Shown here: in pieces, positions 1 to 9,176 of the stretch | Position numbering within the stretch: position 1 is the first letter of the stretch | Layout of the letters: each line of letters opens with the position of its first letter | Origin: an uncultured Curvibacter sp. | GTDB taxonomy: Bacteria; Pseudomonadota; Gammaproteobacteria; Burkholderiales; Burkholderiaceae_C | Assembly: GCA_903834975.1 (NCBI GenBank) | Contig: CAILKX010000102.1 | Location: 1-34,596 of the forward strand | Reading direction: 5' to 3' | Length of the DNA stretch: 34,596 bases | The notes under the pieces: generated by a model | Database searches by the model: none | What the model was told of the DNA's origin: nothing | The model's input: the letters and a program-made list of their open reading frames with translations, nothing else | Program-made: the position numbers and the translations under genes

Positions 1-1230
1 AACTATTGGTTGATTTTCCCCTTGGTCTTCTGCGAAAACCGCAACGTCGAACAGTTGCAAAGGGCCTTGGAAAAAAGTTTGGGCTACGGCAACGATGAGT
101 TGACGAACTTTGCCCAAGACCTGTTGGGTCAAAGCCAGGGATCGGCATCGGCGCCTCAGCGCCCCTTCCCCCAAGTCGATGGCGTGCGCATGATCAGCCA
201 CAACGGCGGTTGTGGGGGCACCCGCGCAGATGCGCGTGAATTGTGCAAAGTGTTGTCGGCCTATGCCGACCACCCGAATGTGGCGGGCGTCACCGTCTTC
301 AGCTTGGGGTGTCAAAACGCCCAAATCAGCATGTTCCAAGAAGAGCTGAAAAAGCTCAACCCGAACTTTGACAAACCCTGCCTGATCTATGAGCAGCAAA
401 AGTGGGATGGCGGCGAACAAGCGATGATGAAGCAGGTGCTGCAAGACACCCTGAAAGAATTGGCCAAGGCGAATGAAGTGGTGCGCCAACCCGTGCCTTT
501 GTCGCACCTCAAAATTGGCGTTAAATGCGGCGGCTCTGATGGCTTTTCGGGCATCTCAGCCAACCCGACCATGGGCTATGTGTCCGACATGGTGGTCGCC
601 TTGGGCGGTTCCTCGGTCTTGGCCGAGTTCCCTGAGTTGTGCGGCGTCGAAGGCAACTTGATCGAGCGTTGTGTCCACGACGACGACAAGCGTCGCTTCT
701 TGGGGCTGATGCGTGAATTTGAAGCCAAGGCCGAGGCCGTGGGCACCCATTTTGCCGATAACCCCAGTCCTGGCAACATCCGGGACGGTTTGATCACCGA
801 CGCCATGAAGTCGGCTGGCGCGGCGAAAAAGGGCGGCACCTCGCCCATCGTATCGGTGCTGAACTACGGTCAATTGATGGACAAGCCGGGCTTGTCCTTG
901 CTTTGTACCCCCGGGAATGACGTGGAATCGGTCACGGGCATGGTTGCCTCGGGTGCCAACGTGGTGCTGTTCTCTACGGGATTGGGCACGCCCACGGGCA
1001 ACCCCATCGTGCCCGTGTTGAAGATTGCCAGCAACACCAAAGTGGCGACCAAACTGAACGAGTTGATTGACTTTGACTGCGGCCCTGTGGTCGATGGCAA
1101 ACCCATTCCTGAAGTCGCCAAAGCGTTGTTGAACCAAGTCATCGACACCGCCAGTGGTCGCTACCAATCCAAGGCCGATCGATTGGCGCAACACGATTTC
1201 ATTTTCTGGCGTCAAGACATTTCGCTGTGA
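1..1230 (+). CDS. uxaA: Altronate dehydratase (UxaA family), 5' end outside the window
   Basis: Frame is open through base 1 (NYWLIFPLVFCENRNVEQL...), so the TTG at 10 is probably not the true start. UxaA/GarD-like signatures include NGGCGG, GVTVFSLGCQN, KCGGSDGFSGISANP and the C-terminal STGLGTPTGNPIVPVLKIASN. Followed directly by a tagaturonate reductase. Confidence 0.92.
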   Translation, partial: NYWLIFPLVFCENRNVEQLQRALEKSLGYGNDELTNFAQDLLGQSQGSASAPQRPFPQVDGVRMISHNGGCGGTRADARELCKVLSAYADHPNVAGVTVFSLGCQNAQISMFQEELKKLNPNFDKPCLIYEQQKWDGGEQAMMKQVLQDTLKELAKANEVVRQPVPLSHLKIGVKCGGSDGFSGISANPTMGYVSDMVVALGGSSVLAEFPELCGVEGNLIERCVHDDDKRRFLGLMREFEAKAEAVGTHFADNPSPGNIRDGLITDAMKSAGAAKKGGTSPIVSVLNYGQLMDKPGLSLLCTPGNDVESVTGMVASGANVVLFSTGLGTPTGNPIVPVLKIASNTKVATKLNELIDFDCGPVVDGKPIPEVAKALLNQVIDTASGRYQSKADRLAQHDFIFWRQDISL

Positions 1231-2699
1231 GCGGCAAGCCCATGAACTCCCTTCAACGCACCACGCCTTTTAATTTGCCCATCCGGGTCTTGCAGTTTGG
1301 GCAAGGTAATTTTCTGCGTGGCTTTTTCGATTGGCAAATCGACCTGTTGAACGAACGTTGTGGTTTGAATGCCGGGGTCGTAATTGTGCGTCCCACCTCG
1401 CGTTCAACGGCCCCGTTATTGGACAGTCAAGACGGCCTGTACACCACCGTGGTTCGTGGTTTGGACGAACAGGGGCAGGCGGTACAAAACCACCGCCTGA
1501 TCACTTGCGTGCAACGCGAGCTGGACCTCAGCCACCACATGGCAGATTTTTTGTTGCTGGCCCAAAATCCCGACATTCAGTTCGTGGTTTCCAACACCAC
1601 CGAAGCCGGTATTGCCACCAATACCCAAGATCAATTCAGTGATGCACCGCCAAGCGCTTTCCCCGCCAAGTTAACCCGTTGGTTGTATGCGCGTTTTGAG
1701 CACTTTGCCGGTTCTGCCGCATCAGGCGTGGTGTTGTTGCCCATGGAGCTGATTGACCACAATGGCGACGCCCTCAAAGCGGCTGTGTTGTTTTTCGCAA
1801 AGCGCTGGGACTTGGGTTCTGGCTTTGAAAATTGGCTGCAAACAGCCTGTGTCTTTTGCTCGACACTGGTCGACCGCATCGTGCCGGGTTTCCCCGCCGA
1901 TGAAATGCCAACACTGGAAACCGAACTCGGCTACCGCGACCCCTTCTTGGTGACCACCGAGTACTACCACTTGCTGTTGATTCAAGGGCCCGCCAAAGTG
2001 GCTGAATGGCTCAAGTTGCCAGGCTCGGGTTTGAACATTCATCTGGTTGATGACATTGCCCCCTACAAATTGCGCAAGGTCGGCATTTTGAATGCAGGCC
2101 ATACGGCCATTGTGCCACTCGCCTTGCTGGCAGGGCTCAGCACCGTGGGACAGGCCATGAAAGACGAGCCCGTCGCGGCGTTTTTAAAGGGCCTCTTATT
2201 TGATGAGGTCATTCCAACGCTGCCCTTACCTGCAGAGGAGTTGAACGAGTTTGCAAACGAGGTCTTACGGCGCTTTGGCAACCCCTTTATCCAACACCGA
2301 TTGGCCTCCATTGCCTTGAACAGCTGGTCTAAATTTGCGGTCCGGGTGATGCCGCAGATGCGTCAGTTTCACCAATTGCAGGGCCATTGGCCGCCCCACA
2401 TGGTGCTGGCCTTGGCCGCCACCATGCACCTCTACAAAGGCGAGTTGATTGCTTTGTCTGATGAAGCCGCTCACCTCGAATGGTGGAAAACCGCCTGGGA
2501 GCGGTTTGACAGTGGCGAGCTGAGCGCACGCGACATGGTCAGCACGTGGATGGCCAAAAAGAATGTGTGGGGCGACGTCTTGTCGCTGCATGAAGATTTG
2601 ATCGAAGCCATCACCCAGGATTTGGTGATGCTTCAAAACCAGGGCGCCCGAGAAGCGCTCAAGGCAACCCATTCCAGCGGTGCGGTCGTCGCTGCTTGA
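1227..2699 (+). CDS. uxaB: Tagaturonate reductase (mannitol dehydrogenase-like family)
   Basis: RVLQFGQGNFLRGFFDWQIDLLNE N-terminal nucleotide-binding motif and KLRKVGILNAGHTA motif. GTG start overlaps the uxaA stop; an ATG at 1242 is an alternative start. Confidence 0.88.
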   Translation: MSGKPMNSLQRTTPFNLPIRVLQFGQGNFLRGFFDWQIDLLNERCGLNAGVVIVRPTSRSTAPLLDSQDGLYTTVVRGLDEQGQAVQNHRLITCVQRELDLSHHMADFLLLAQNPDIQFVVSNTTEAGIATNTQDQFSDAPPSAFPAKLTRWLYARFEHFAGSAASGVVLLPMELIDHNGDALKAAVLFFAKRWDLGSGFENWLQTACVFCSTLVDRIVPGFPADEMPTLETELGYRDPFLVTTEYYHLLLIQGPAKVAEWLKLPGSGLNIHLVDDIAPYKLRKVGILNAGHTAIVPLALLAGLSTVGQAMKDEPVAAFLKGLLFDEVIPTLPLPAEELNEFANEVLRRFGNPFIQHRLASIALNSWSKFAVRVMPQMRQFHQLQGHWPPHMVLALAATMHLYKGELIALSDEAAHLEWWKTAWERFDSGELSARDMVSTWMAKKNVWGDVLSLHEDLIEAITQDLVMLQNQGAREALKATHSSGAVVAA

Positions 2700-2730
2700 A
2701 TTTTTTTATCTTACTAAAGGAGTCGTTAAT

Positions 2731-5541
2731 ATGAAAAAGAACTTGAGACAATCACAACACCTGCTGTCCGCAGTCGGCATGGCGGTGTTGGGCCTTTGCT
2801 CGCAGGCCCAGGCGCAAGACGCTGCCTTGGAGCGTGTTGAAGTCACGGGCTCCAGCATCCGTCGCGTGGAAAATGAAGCCGCTTTGCCGGTCAGCGTGTT
2901 GAAGGCCGAAGACTTCACCAAGGCCGGCATCACGACCTTGGGCGACTTGCTGCAAGCCTTGCCGCAAGCCCTGTCCTTGCTGCCTTCTAATGCCGGCGCA
3001 GGCACCATCATCAACTTGCGTGGTTTGGGTTCCAACCGCACCTTGGTGTTGTTGAATGGCCGTCGTTTGTCCAACGAGCCGACCTCGGATGGTTTGGCCA
3101 ACATCGACATCTTGCCCATCAGCGCATTGGAGCGTGTCGAAGTTTTGAACGACGGTGCGTCGTCAACTTATGGCTCTGACGCCATCGCCGGTGTGGTCAA
3201 CTTCATCACCAAACGCCAATACCAGGGCGTTGAAATTTCGGGCCAAGCTGGCAAACCCCAACACAGCGGCGGTGGCAATGAGCAAGGCTTCAACATCACT
3301 GCGGGTACGGGTGATTTGAACAAAGACGGCTGGAACGTTTACGCCACTTTTAATCACCATCAAAAAGCCTTGTTGCTTGAAAAAGACCGCCCCATGTTGG
3401 GTCAGGGCAGCCCAGCGGCGACCAGCGTGGGTTCATCGGGTTACGGTAACCCTGCCAACATCAAGGTCGGCAGTGCTTATTACAACCCCTATGGGTCAAC
3501 AGGTTGCACCCCGGGCTATACAGGCGCCACCAGCGGCAACAGCTTGGGTGGATGCATTGTCGATCCCAACGCCTACAACGTGGCATTGTTCCCCAACCAA
3601 CAAGAAAACTTTTACACCAAGGGCACTTTAAAGATTTCGGCTGACCACACCCTGTCAGCTGAGTACAACCGGGGTCAGACTTGGATCGACAGCTTGAAGA
3701 ACCCGGCGACTTCAGCAGGTTCTGGCTCTACTTTCAACGCCTTGGCCGGTTCTGCTTTGCCCGCCAATTACCCCACTTCAGTGCCTGCCTTCACCATCAC
3801 CACAGCCAGCCCTTGGTTCCCCGGCGGTACAGGTGGCGTACCTGCTATTTCCGGTCTTTCGGCTGCTGCGACCAATAAAACCGCTTACACGCTGTTGTGG
3901 TCGGCTCCCGGCGGTTTGGCTGAGCAAATTGACACCCAGCTCAACCAACGTTTTGTCTTGAACGACCAAGGCCGTTTGGAGGGCTGGGATTACAAGGCTG
4001 GATTTGTTGCAGGCTCGTCTGACCGCACTGTTTCAGCCGCACACAATGTTTTTGATGGCTCCTTGTTGCAACAGGGCTTTTTGAACGGATCGATCAACCC
4101 CTTCTCTGCCACTCAAAATGCCACGGGTCAAGCGGCTTTGGATGCAGCACGTCTCGACGGTCAAGCGGTTCGCCGCGCGCGCACCACCATCACCGGTGTG
4201 GATGCCCAGGGTAGCCGTGAGTTGATGGATTTGGACGGGGGTCCTTTGGCTGTCGCATTGGGTGCCAATGCTTTGCATGGCACCTTCCACGACCAGAAGT
4301 TGGCTGCCGGTCAGTACTCGACTTTTGGTTACACCGCGCCCACGCTGGCGGGTGATAACCGGAATGTTTTGTCGGCCTTTGCTGAGTTGAACGCCCCCGT
4401 GACCAAAGAGTTGACGATCAATGGCGCGGTGCGTGACGACCACTACAGCGACGTGGGCAACACCTTCAACCCCAAGCTGAGCTTCCGCTTCCAACCTTCG
4501 CAAGAAGTGATTTTCCGTGGTGCCGCCAGCACCGGTTTCCGCGCGCCCAGCATGAATGACTCGCATGGCTACTCAACCCCAGGTGCGACGAACACCGCCG
4601 GTATTGCCATCAACGACCCCTTGCTGTGCCCCAACGGTGTGCCGCAAACCACTTTGTCGGGTTACAACTCAGGCAGCACGACCCAAGGGACCAACTATTC
4701 TTCTTGCGCGACGACCACCATCAATGGCACGACCAAGAGCAACAACTTGCCGACCCGCACCAGTTCCAATCCTTTGTTGAAACCAGAAACCTCCAAGACC
4801 TTCACCTTGGGCGTGGTTTTTGAGCCTGCCAAGGATTTGAACCTGTCGTTCGACTACTGGCACATTGGCATGAACAACGTGATCAATGCGTTGCCCATGA
4901 CCGCCGTGGCCGCCAACCCAGCTGCGTATTCCAATTTGTTCGTGCGTGATGCCAACAACAACTTGTTGTACATCAACAACGTGACGGCCAACTTGGGTTC
5001 TTTGCGCGAGTCGGGCATCGACGTTACCAGCAACTACCGCTTCCTGGTCCCCGAAGTGGGTCAGTTTGGCATCGGTCTGGACGGCACTTATTTGCTCAAC
5101 TTTGAAAACCAAGTCACGCCTGGCGCGGCTTGGGTCAACAACGTGGGTCAATTCGGTAACGTCACCAACGCGCCGATCGCCAACTCACCCACGCTGGGTT
5201 TCCGCTGGAGACATAACCTCCACGCCGACTGGACCAACGGCGCATGGACCACCCGTGTCACCGAGTTGTTCACCTCCAGCTACCTGGACCAAAACACCTG
5301 CACCGGCGTGACTGTGAATGGTGTTTCGTGCTCGAACCACACGATTCCTTCGTACTCCTTGGTCAACCTGAGTGTGGCTTACAGTGGCATCAAAGACCTC
5401 ACTTTGATTGCGGGTGTCAACAACGTGTTCAACCGTTTGCCACCCGCCACCAACTCGAGCACCTACAGCAACGGTTACGTCAGCAGCAACGCCAGCCCCT
5501 TGTTGCGTTCGTACCTGATGACGGCCACCTACCGCTTCTAA
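2731..5541 (+). CDS. TonB-dependent outer-membrane receptor
   Basis: ATG at 2731 after an AAAGGAG ribosome-binding site; signal peptide; plug domain (VEVTGSSIRR...LGDLLQALPQ...INLRGLGSNRTLVLLNGRR...VEVLNDGASSTYGSDAIAGVVNFITK); C-terminal aromatic YRF. Confidence 0.93.
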   Translation: MKKNLRQSQHLLSAVGMAVLGLCSQAQAQDAALERVEVTGSSIRRVENEAALPVSVLKAEDFTKAGITTLGDLLQALPQALSLLPSNAGAGTIINLRGLGSNRTLVLLNGRRLSNEPTSDGLANIDILPISALERVEVLNDGASSTYGSDAIAGVVNFITKRQYQGVEISGQAGKPQHSGGGNEQGFNITAGTGDLNKDGWNVYATFNHHQKALLLEKDRPMLGQGSPAATSVGSSGYGNPANIKVGSAYYNPYGSTGCTPGYTGATSGNSLGGCIVDPNAYNVALFPNQQENFYTKGTLKISADHTLSAEYNRGQTWIDSLKNPATSAGSGSTFNALAGSALPANYPTSVPAFTITTASPWFPGGTGGVPAISGLSAAATNKTAYTLLWSAPGGLAEQIDTQLNQRFVLNDQGRLEGWDYKAGFVAGSSDRTVSAAHNVFDGSLLQQGFLNGSINPFSATQNATGQAALDAARLDGQAVRRARTTITGVDAQGSRELMDLDGGPLAVALGANALHGTFHDQKLAAGQYSTFGYTAPTLAGDNRNVLSAFAELNAPVTKELTINGAVRDDHYSDVGNTFNPKLSFRFQPSQEVIFRGAASTGFRAPSMNDSHGYSTPGATNTAGIAINDPLLCPNGVPQTTLSGYNSGSTTQGTNYSSCATTTINGTTKSNNLPTRTSSNPLLKPETSKTFTLGVVFEPAKDLNLSFDYWHIGMNNVINALPMTAVAANPAAYSNLFVRDANNNLLYINNVTANLGSLRESGIDVTSNYRFLVPEVGQFGIGLDGTYLLNFENQVTPGAAWVNNVGQFGNVTNAPIANSPTLGFRWRHNLHADWTNGAWTTRVTELFTSSYLDQNTCTGVTVNGVSCSNHTIPSYSLVNLSVAYSGIKDLTLIAGVNNVFNRLPPATNSSTYSNGYVSSNASPLLRSYLMTATYRF

Positions 5542-5568
5542 GTAGCGGTCCAATCAGGCCGGCTCAAC

Positions 5569-6459
5569 ATGAATGCCTATACAAAAAGGGATTGGTTGAC
5601 CGGCTTGATATCGGTGTGGCTCTGGGCGTTTTCAACAACGGCTTGGGCTTCACCGCCTCATTTGTCACCCATCCAAGTGATCTTGGTGGGTGATTCCACT
5701 TTGGCGCCCAAGAATGGTTACGGCGATGCCCTGTGTGCCCGCTTTGTGCCCCAAGTGAAGTGCATCAATTTGGCCAAAAATGGCCGCAGCTCGGGCAGTT
5801 ACCGTGCAGAAGGATCTTGGCAAAGTGTGCTGGACTTGTTGAAGCAAGCCCGAGGGACACTGCCAACTTATGTCCTGATTGAGTTCGGGCACAACGACCA
5901 ACCCGGCAAACCCGGACGATCCACCGATTTGGTGACAGAATTTCCCCGCAACCTCAGCCGCTATGTGCAAGAGGTCCGCGCTTTGGGCGGCCAGCCTTTG
6001 TTGGCCACGCCTTTGACGCGTCGCAATTTCAAGGGCGACCAATTGGTCCACGATTTAGAACCCTGGGCCGATGCCACGCGCCAAGTTGGGTTGGAAGAAA
6101 AAGTCCCTGTGCTTGAATTGCTACAAGTCAGCTCAGCGGCCATCCAAACCTTGGGCCATGCACAGGCGGATACCTTGGCTGTTGAACCGCCCCCGGCGGC
6201 ACACCAGATTGAAATTCAAGGCAGCTCACAAGAGACGAGCGCATCAGGGGTCATAGGTGCCTCAGGCAAGTCAAGTGCCTCAGTCACCTCGGCCAAGGTG
6301 GACTTGAACCAACTCGAGCCTGTCAGCCCCCAAAAAAGCGCCTTTGATCACACCCATGTGGGGCCCATAGGAGCGGCTTTTTTTGCAGAACAAATGGAAG
6401 AACTGATGCGGAAAACCTTGCCTGAGTGGCCACCCTATTTTCAAATTCAAAAGCCATGA
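5569..6459 (+). CDS. Rhamnogalacturonan acetylesterase-like SGNH hydrolase (CE12-type)
   Basis: SGNH blocks VGDSTLAPKNGYG, NLAKNGRSSGSYRAEGSW, IEFGHNDQPGKPG and C-terminal DHTHVGPIGA; N-terminal signal peptide; sits in a pectin locus. Confidence 0.85.
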   Translation: MNAYTKRDWLTGLISVWLWAFSTTAWASPPHLSPIQVILVGDSTLAPKNGYGDALCARFVPQVKCINLAKNGRSSGSYRAEGSWQSVLDLLKQARGTLPTYVLIEFGHNDQPGKPGRSTDLVTEFPRNLSRYVQEVRALGGQPLLATPLTRRNFKGDQLVHDLEPWADATRQVGLEEKVPVLELLQVSSAAIQTLGHAQADTLAVEPPPAAHQIEIQGSSQETSASGVIGASGKSSASVTSAKVDLNQLEPVSPQKSAFDHTHVGPIGAAFFAEQMEELMRKTLPEWPPYFQIQKP

Positions 6460-9176
6460 ACTTCCCCTTTTTGTGTGGCCGTGCGGTGTTGGCTTTGGCT
6501 TTGGCTTTGGGCTTTTTGTCCCTGGGCGCCCAAGCCCAAGATTCTAGAAACGTCACGGAGCCCAAAGTGCCTCCCGCCTGTGACGTTTTGGTGGCACAGG
6601 CCACAGGACCATTGCAAAAAGTCGATGACGATCAAGTCCGCATTCAACGGGCCATTGACCGTTGCCCGTCCGGACGGAGCGTCTATTTGGTTCAGAGCAA
6701 TGAACAAAATGCCTTCACCTCAGGCCCATTGCAATTAAGAACTGGCGTGACCTTGGTGGTGGATGCGGGGGTCACGCTGTACGCCAGCACCGACCCCAGT
6801 CGTTACGACCGGGGTGCACAGACCTGTGGAACGGTAGGCAAAAAAGGGCATGGTTGCCACAATTTCATCACCGCACAAAACACCGCCAACAGCGGCATCA
6901 TGGGCAAAGGGACGATTGATGGCCAAGGCGGCCAGCCCTTGCAAGGGCAAAACGAATCTTGGTGGCAAATTGCGCGGCGCGCGCAACGTGAAGTGTCTGA
7001 GCACAATGTGCCTCGCTTGATCGAAGTCAACCAATCGAAAGAGTTCACGCTATATCAAATCAGACTGGCCAATTCGCCGAACTTTCATGTGACCTTGAAC
7101 AGCGTCGATGGCTTCACGGCATGGGGCGTTGTGCTGGACACGCCGGCAACCGCCCGCAACACCGACGGCATTGACCCCATCTCATCGCGCAACATCACCG
7201 TGACCCGTAGCTTCATTGCGACGGGCGATGACGGCGTGGCGATCAAGTCAAACGCCAGTGGACCCGCCGAAAAAATATCGATTATCGACAACCATTTTTA
7301 TAACGGTCACGGGATGTCGATAGGCAGTGAAACTTATGGTGGGGTTCGTGATGTGTTGGTCAGGCAATTGAGCATGGAGGGCAGCACCTCAGGCCTGCGC
7401 ATCAAAAGCAACGCGTCCCGTGGTGGGTTGGTCGAACGCATTCGCTACGAGCAAGTGTGCCTGCGCGATGTCAAAGTGCCCATTGATTTTTCCGCTTTTT
7501 ACAACAAAATTTCAAACGGCGACTTGCCCCCGATTTTTCAAGCGATCGAACTCGACACCGTCACCAGTTTGACGCCTGGCGATTTGACTTTGTTGGGTTA
7601 CAGCCCAGCCCTGCCGATTCAAGTTCAATTCAAAGACGTGTGGCTCACGGGGCAGGGACATCACCAAGTGATGAATGCACAAACGCAAGGCGTGATTCAA
7701 TTCAGACCCCTTCCGCCACTTGAATCTGGCCGTTGTGCGGGGCAATTTCCTTTATTTCCAAAGACACAAGCGCCGACGATTGGCCGTGTTGGCTCATCGG
7801 GCCAGCCCAGTGGGCGTCCCCAGTTAAGTGCAGCGCAAGCAGCGCACTTCAAATGGAGCGAGGTGATGTCCTATGCGGGTCTGCCCGGTCACGAGCAGCT
7901 GGACCCTTGGGATCCCCTTTCAAACGGCGTCGCAGACTTGAAAGTGATTCAGAAAGGGGTCGAGAAAGGGGCCGAGAATGGGGCTCAAGTTGACTATGTC
8001 GTCGAGGCGCTGAAATCAGGCAACAGTGCCTCAGCGAACACGAAGTCGGTTTTCAAAACCATTCAATCGGCGGTGAACCGAGCGGTTCAGGAGGCCAAAC
8101 TGACAGGGCGTCAGGCGCCCATCCGAATTCTGATTCAGCCAGGGCGTTACGAAGAAATTGTTTATGTGCCGGCCCTGTCTGCACCCATTTGGTTAATCGG
8201 CGCGGGCGCTCAACCCCAAGACACCGTCATCACCGCTTCATTAGAAGCCGCTGACTCAGGCGCTGAATTGACACGACGCCATGGCGCTGAATTCACTCAG
8301 GCCGATGCCGACATTCGCGCCATGTTTGACAGCCTCAAAGAGCGCCCCTTATTGACCACCTTTGGCTCCGCCACGGTGTGGACCCAAAACAGGGGTTTTC
8401 AAATGAAAAATTTGACGGTTGAGAACGCCTATGTTCGCCCGAATCCCATCCCCCCGGGCATGCACCAGGCGGTTGCTTTGATGGTGGACGGGGCCGATCG
8501 ATCGGTGTTTGACCAAGTGCGTTTGTTGGCGTTGCAAGACACCTTGTACCTCAAGGCCCGCGAAGGCGGTCGAACCTCGCGTTCATTCTTTGTCAACGCA
8601 TTCATCCAAGGCGATGTTGACTTTATATTTGGTGATGCAACGGCTTACTTTTACCGCTCCGAAGTCAAGACCTTGGGCAGTCGCGATCAAGCGTATGTGG
8701 CCGCACCCAGCACCCATTTGGATAGCCGTTACGGCTTTGTTTTTGACCAAGTTAATTTCACCCACGACGGCAGTCCCCTTGCTTTGCAGGGGCGCTATCG
8801 GTTGGCGCGTCAATGGTTTCACAACCAGAAATGCACGCCTTATGGCCCCATGTCGATCGAGTCCTATGCATGCCAACTGGCCAAGGCCGATGGGTTCAAT
8901 GGCTCGCAAGGGACGATTCGACCTGAAACCCTGAAAACCGTGGGCAAGGTGGTGGTCATGAACTCCCAACTCGGCGCCCATTTGAGTCCAACCCATCCTT
9001 GGGCCGATTGGAACCAACGAGGCAAGCTGACCTTTCGACCTGCTCAATTTGACCGAGACGGTTTCCTGAAAAACCTTGAGCAGGCTTATCCCAACGAAGA
9101 TCTAAGTTGGGTTGGTACCAACCCAGACCCCACGGCCGCCATTTTTTTGGCCGAATACCAAAATCAGGGACTTTGA
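6456..9176 (+). CDS. Bifunctional polygalacturonase (GH28) - pectin methylesterase (CE8) fusion, secreted
   Basis: N-terminal half has GH28 motifs NTDGIDP, ATGDDGVAIKS, GHGMSIGSE and LRIKSN. C-terminal half has CE8 motifs PGRYEEIVYV, QAVALMVDGADR, LQDTLYLKA, GDVDFIFGDATAYF and ARQW. Signal peptide starts at MNFPFLCGRAVLALALALGFLSLGAQAQ (ATG 6456). Confidence 0.9.
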   Translation: MNFPFLCGRAVLALALALGFLSLGAQAQDSRNVTEPKVPPACDVLVAQATGPLQKVDDDQVRIQRAIDRCPSGRSVYLVQSNEQNAFTSGPLQLRTGVTLVVDAGVTLYASTDPSRYDRGAQTCGTVGKKGHGCHNFITAQNTANSGIMGKGTIDGQGGQPLQGQNESWWQIARRAQREVSEHNVPRLIEVNQSKEFTLYQIRLANSPNFHVTLNSVDGFTAWGVVLDTPATARNTDGIDPISSRNITVTRSFIATGDDGVAIKSNASGPAEKISIIDNHFYNGHGMSIGSETYGGVRDVLVRQLSMEGSTSGLRIKSNASRGGLVERIRYEQVCLRDVKVPIDFSAFYNKISNGDLPPIFQAIELDTVTSLTPGDLTLLGYSPALPIQVQFKDVWLTGQGHHQVMNAQTQGVIQFRPLPPLESGRCAGQFPLFPKTQAPTIGRVGSSGQPSGRPQLSAAQAAHFKWSEVMSYAGLPGHEQLDPWDPLSNGVADLKVIQKGVEKGAENGAQVDYVVEALKSGNSASANTKSVFKTIQSAVNRAVQEAKLTGRQAPIRILIQPGRYEEIVYVPALSAPIWLIGAGAQPQDTVITASLEAADSGAELTRRHGAEFTQADADIRAMFDSLKERPLLTTFGSATVWTQNRGFQMKNLTVENAYVRPNPIPPGMHQAVALMVDGADRSVFDQVRLLALQDTLYLKAREGGRTSRSFFVNAFIQGDVDFIFGDATAYFYRSEVKTLGSRDQAYVAAPSTHLDSRYGFVFDQVNFTHDGSPLALQGRYRLARQWFHNQKCTPYGPMSIESYACQLAKADGFNGSQGTIRPETLKTVGKVVVMNSQLGAHLSPTHPWADWNQRGKLTFRPAQFDRDGFLKNLEQAYPNEDLSWVGTNPDPTAAIFLAEYQNQGL

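Noticed and set aside
556-1215. 219-aa - strand ORF opposite uxaA
   Set aside because: Shadow ORF with no recognisable domain.
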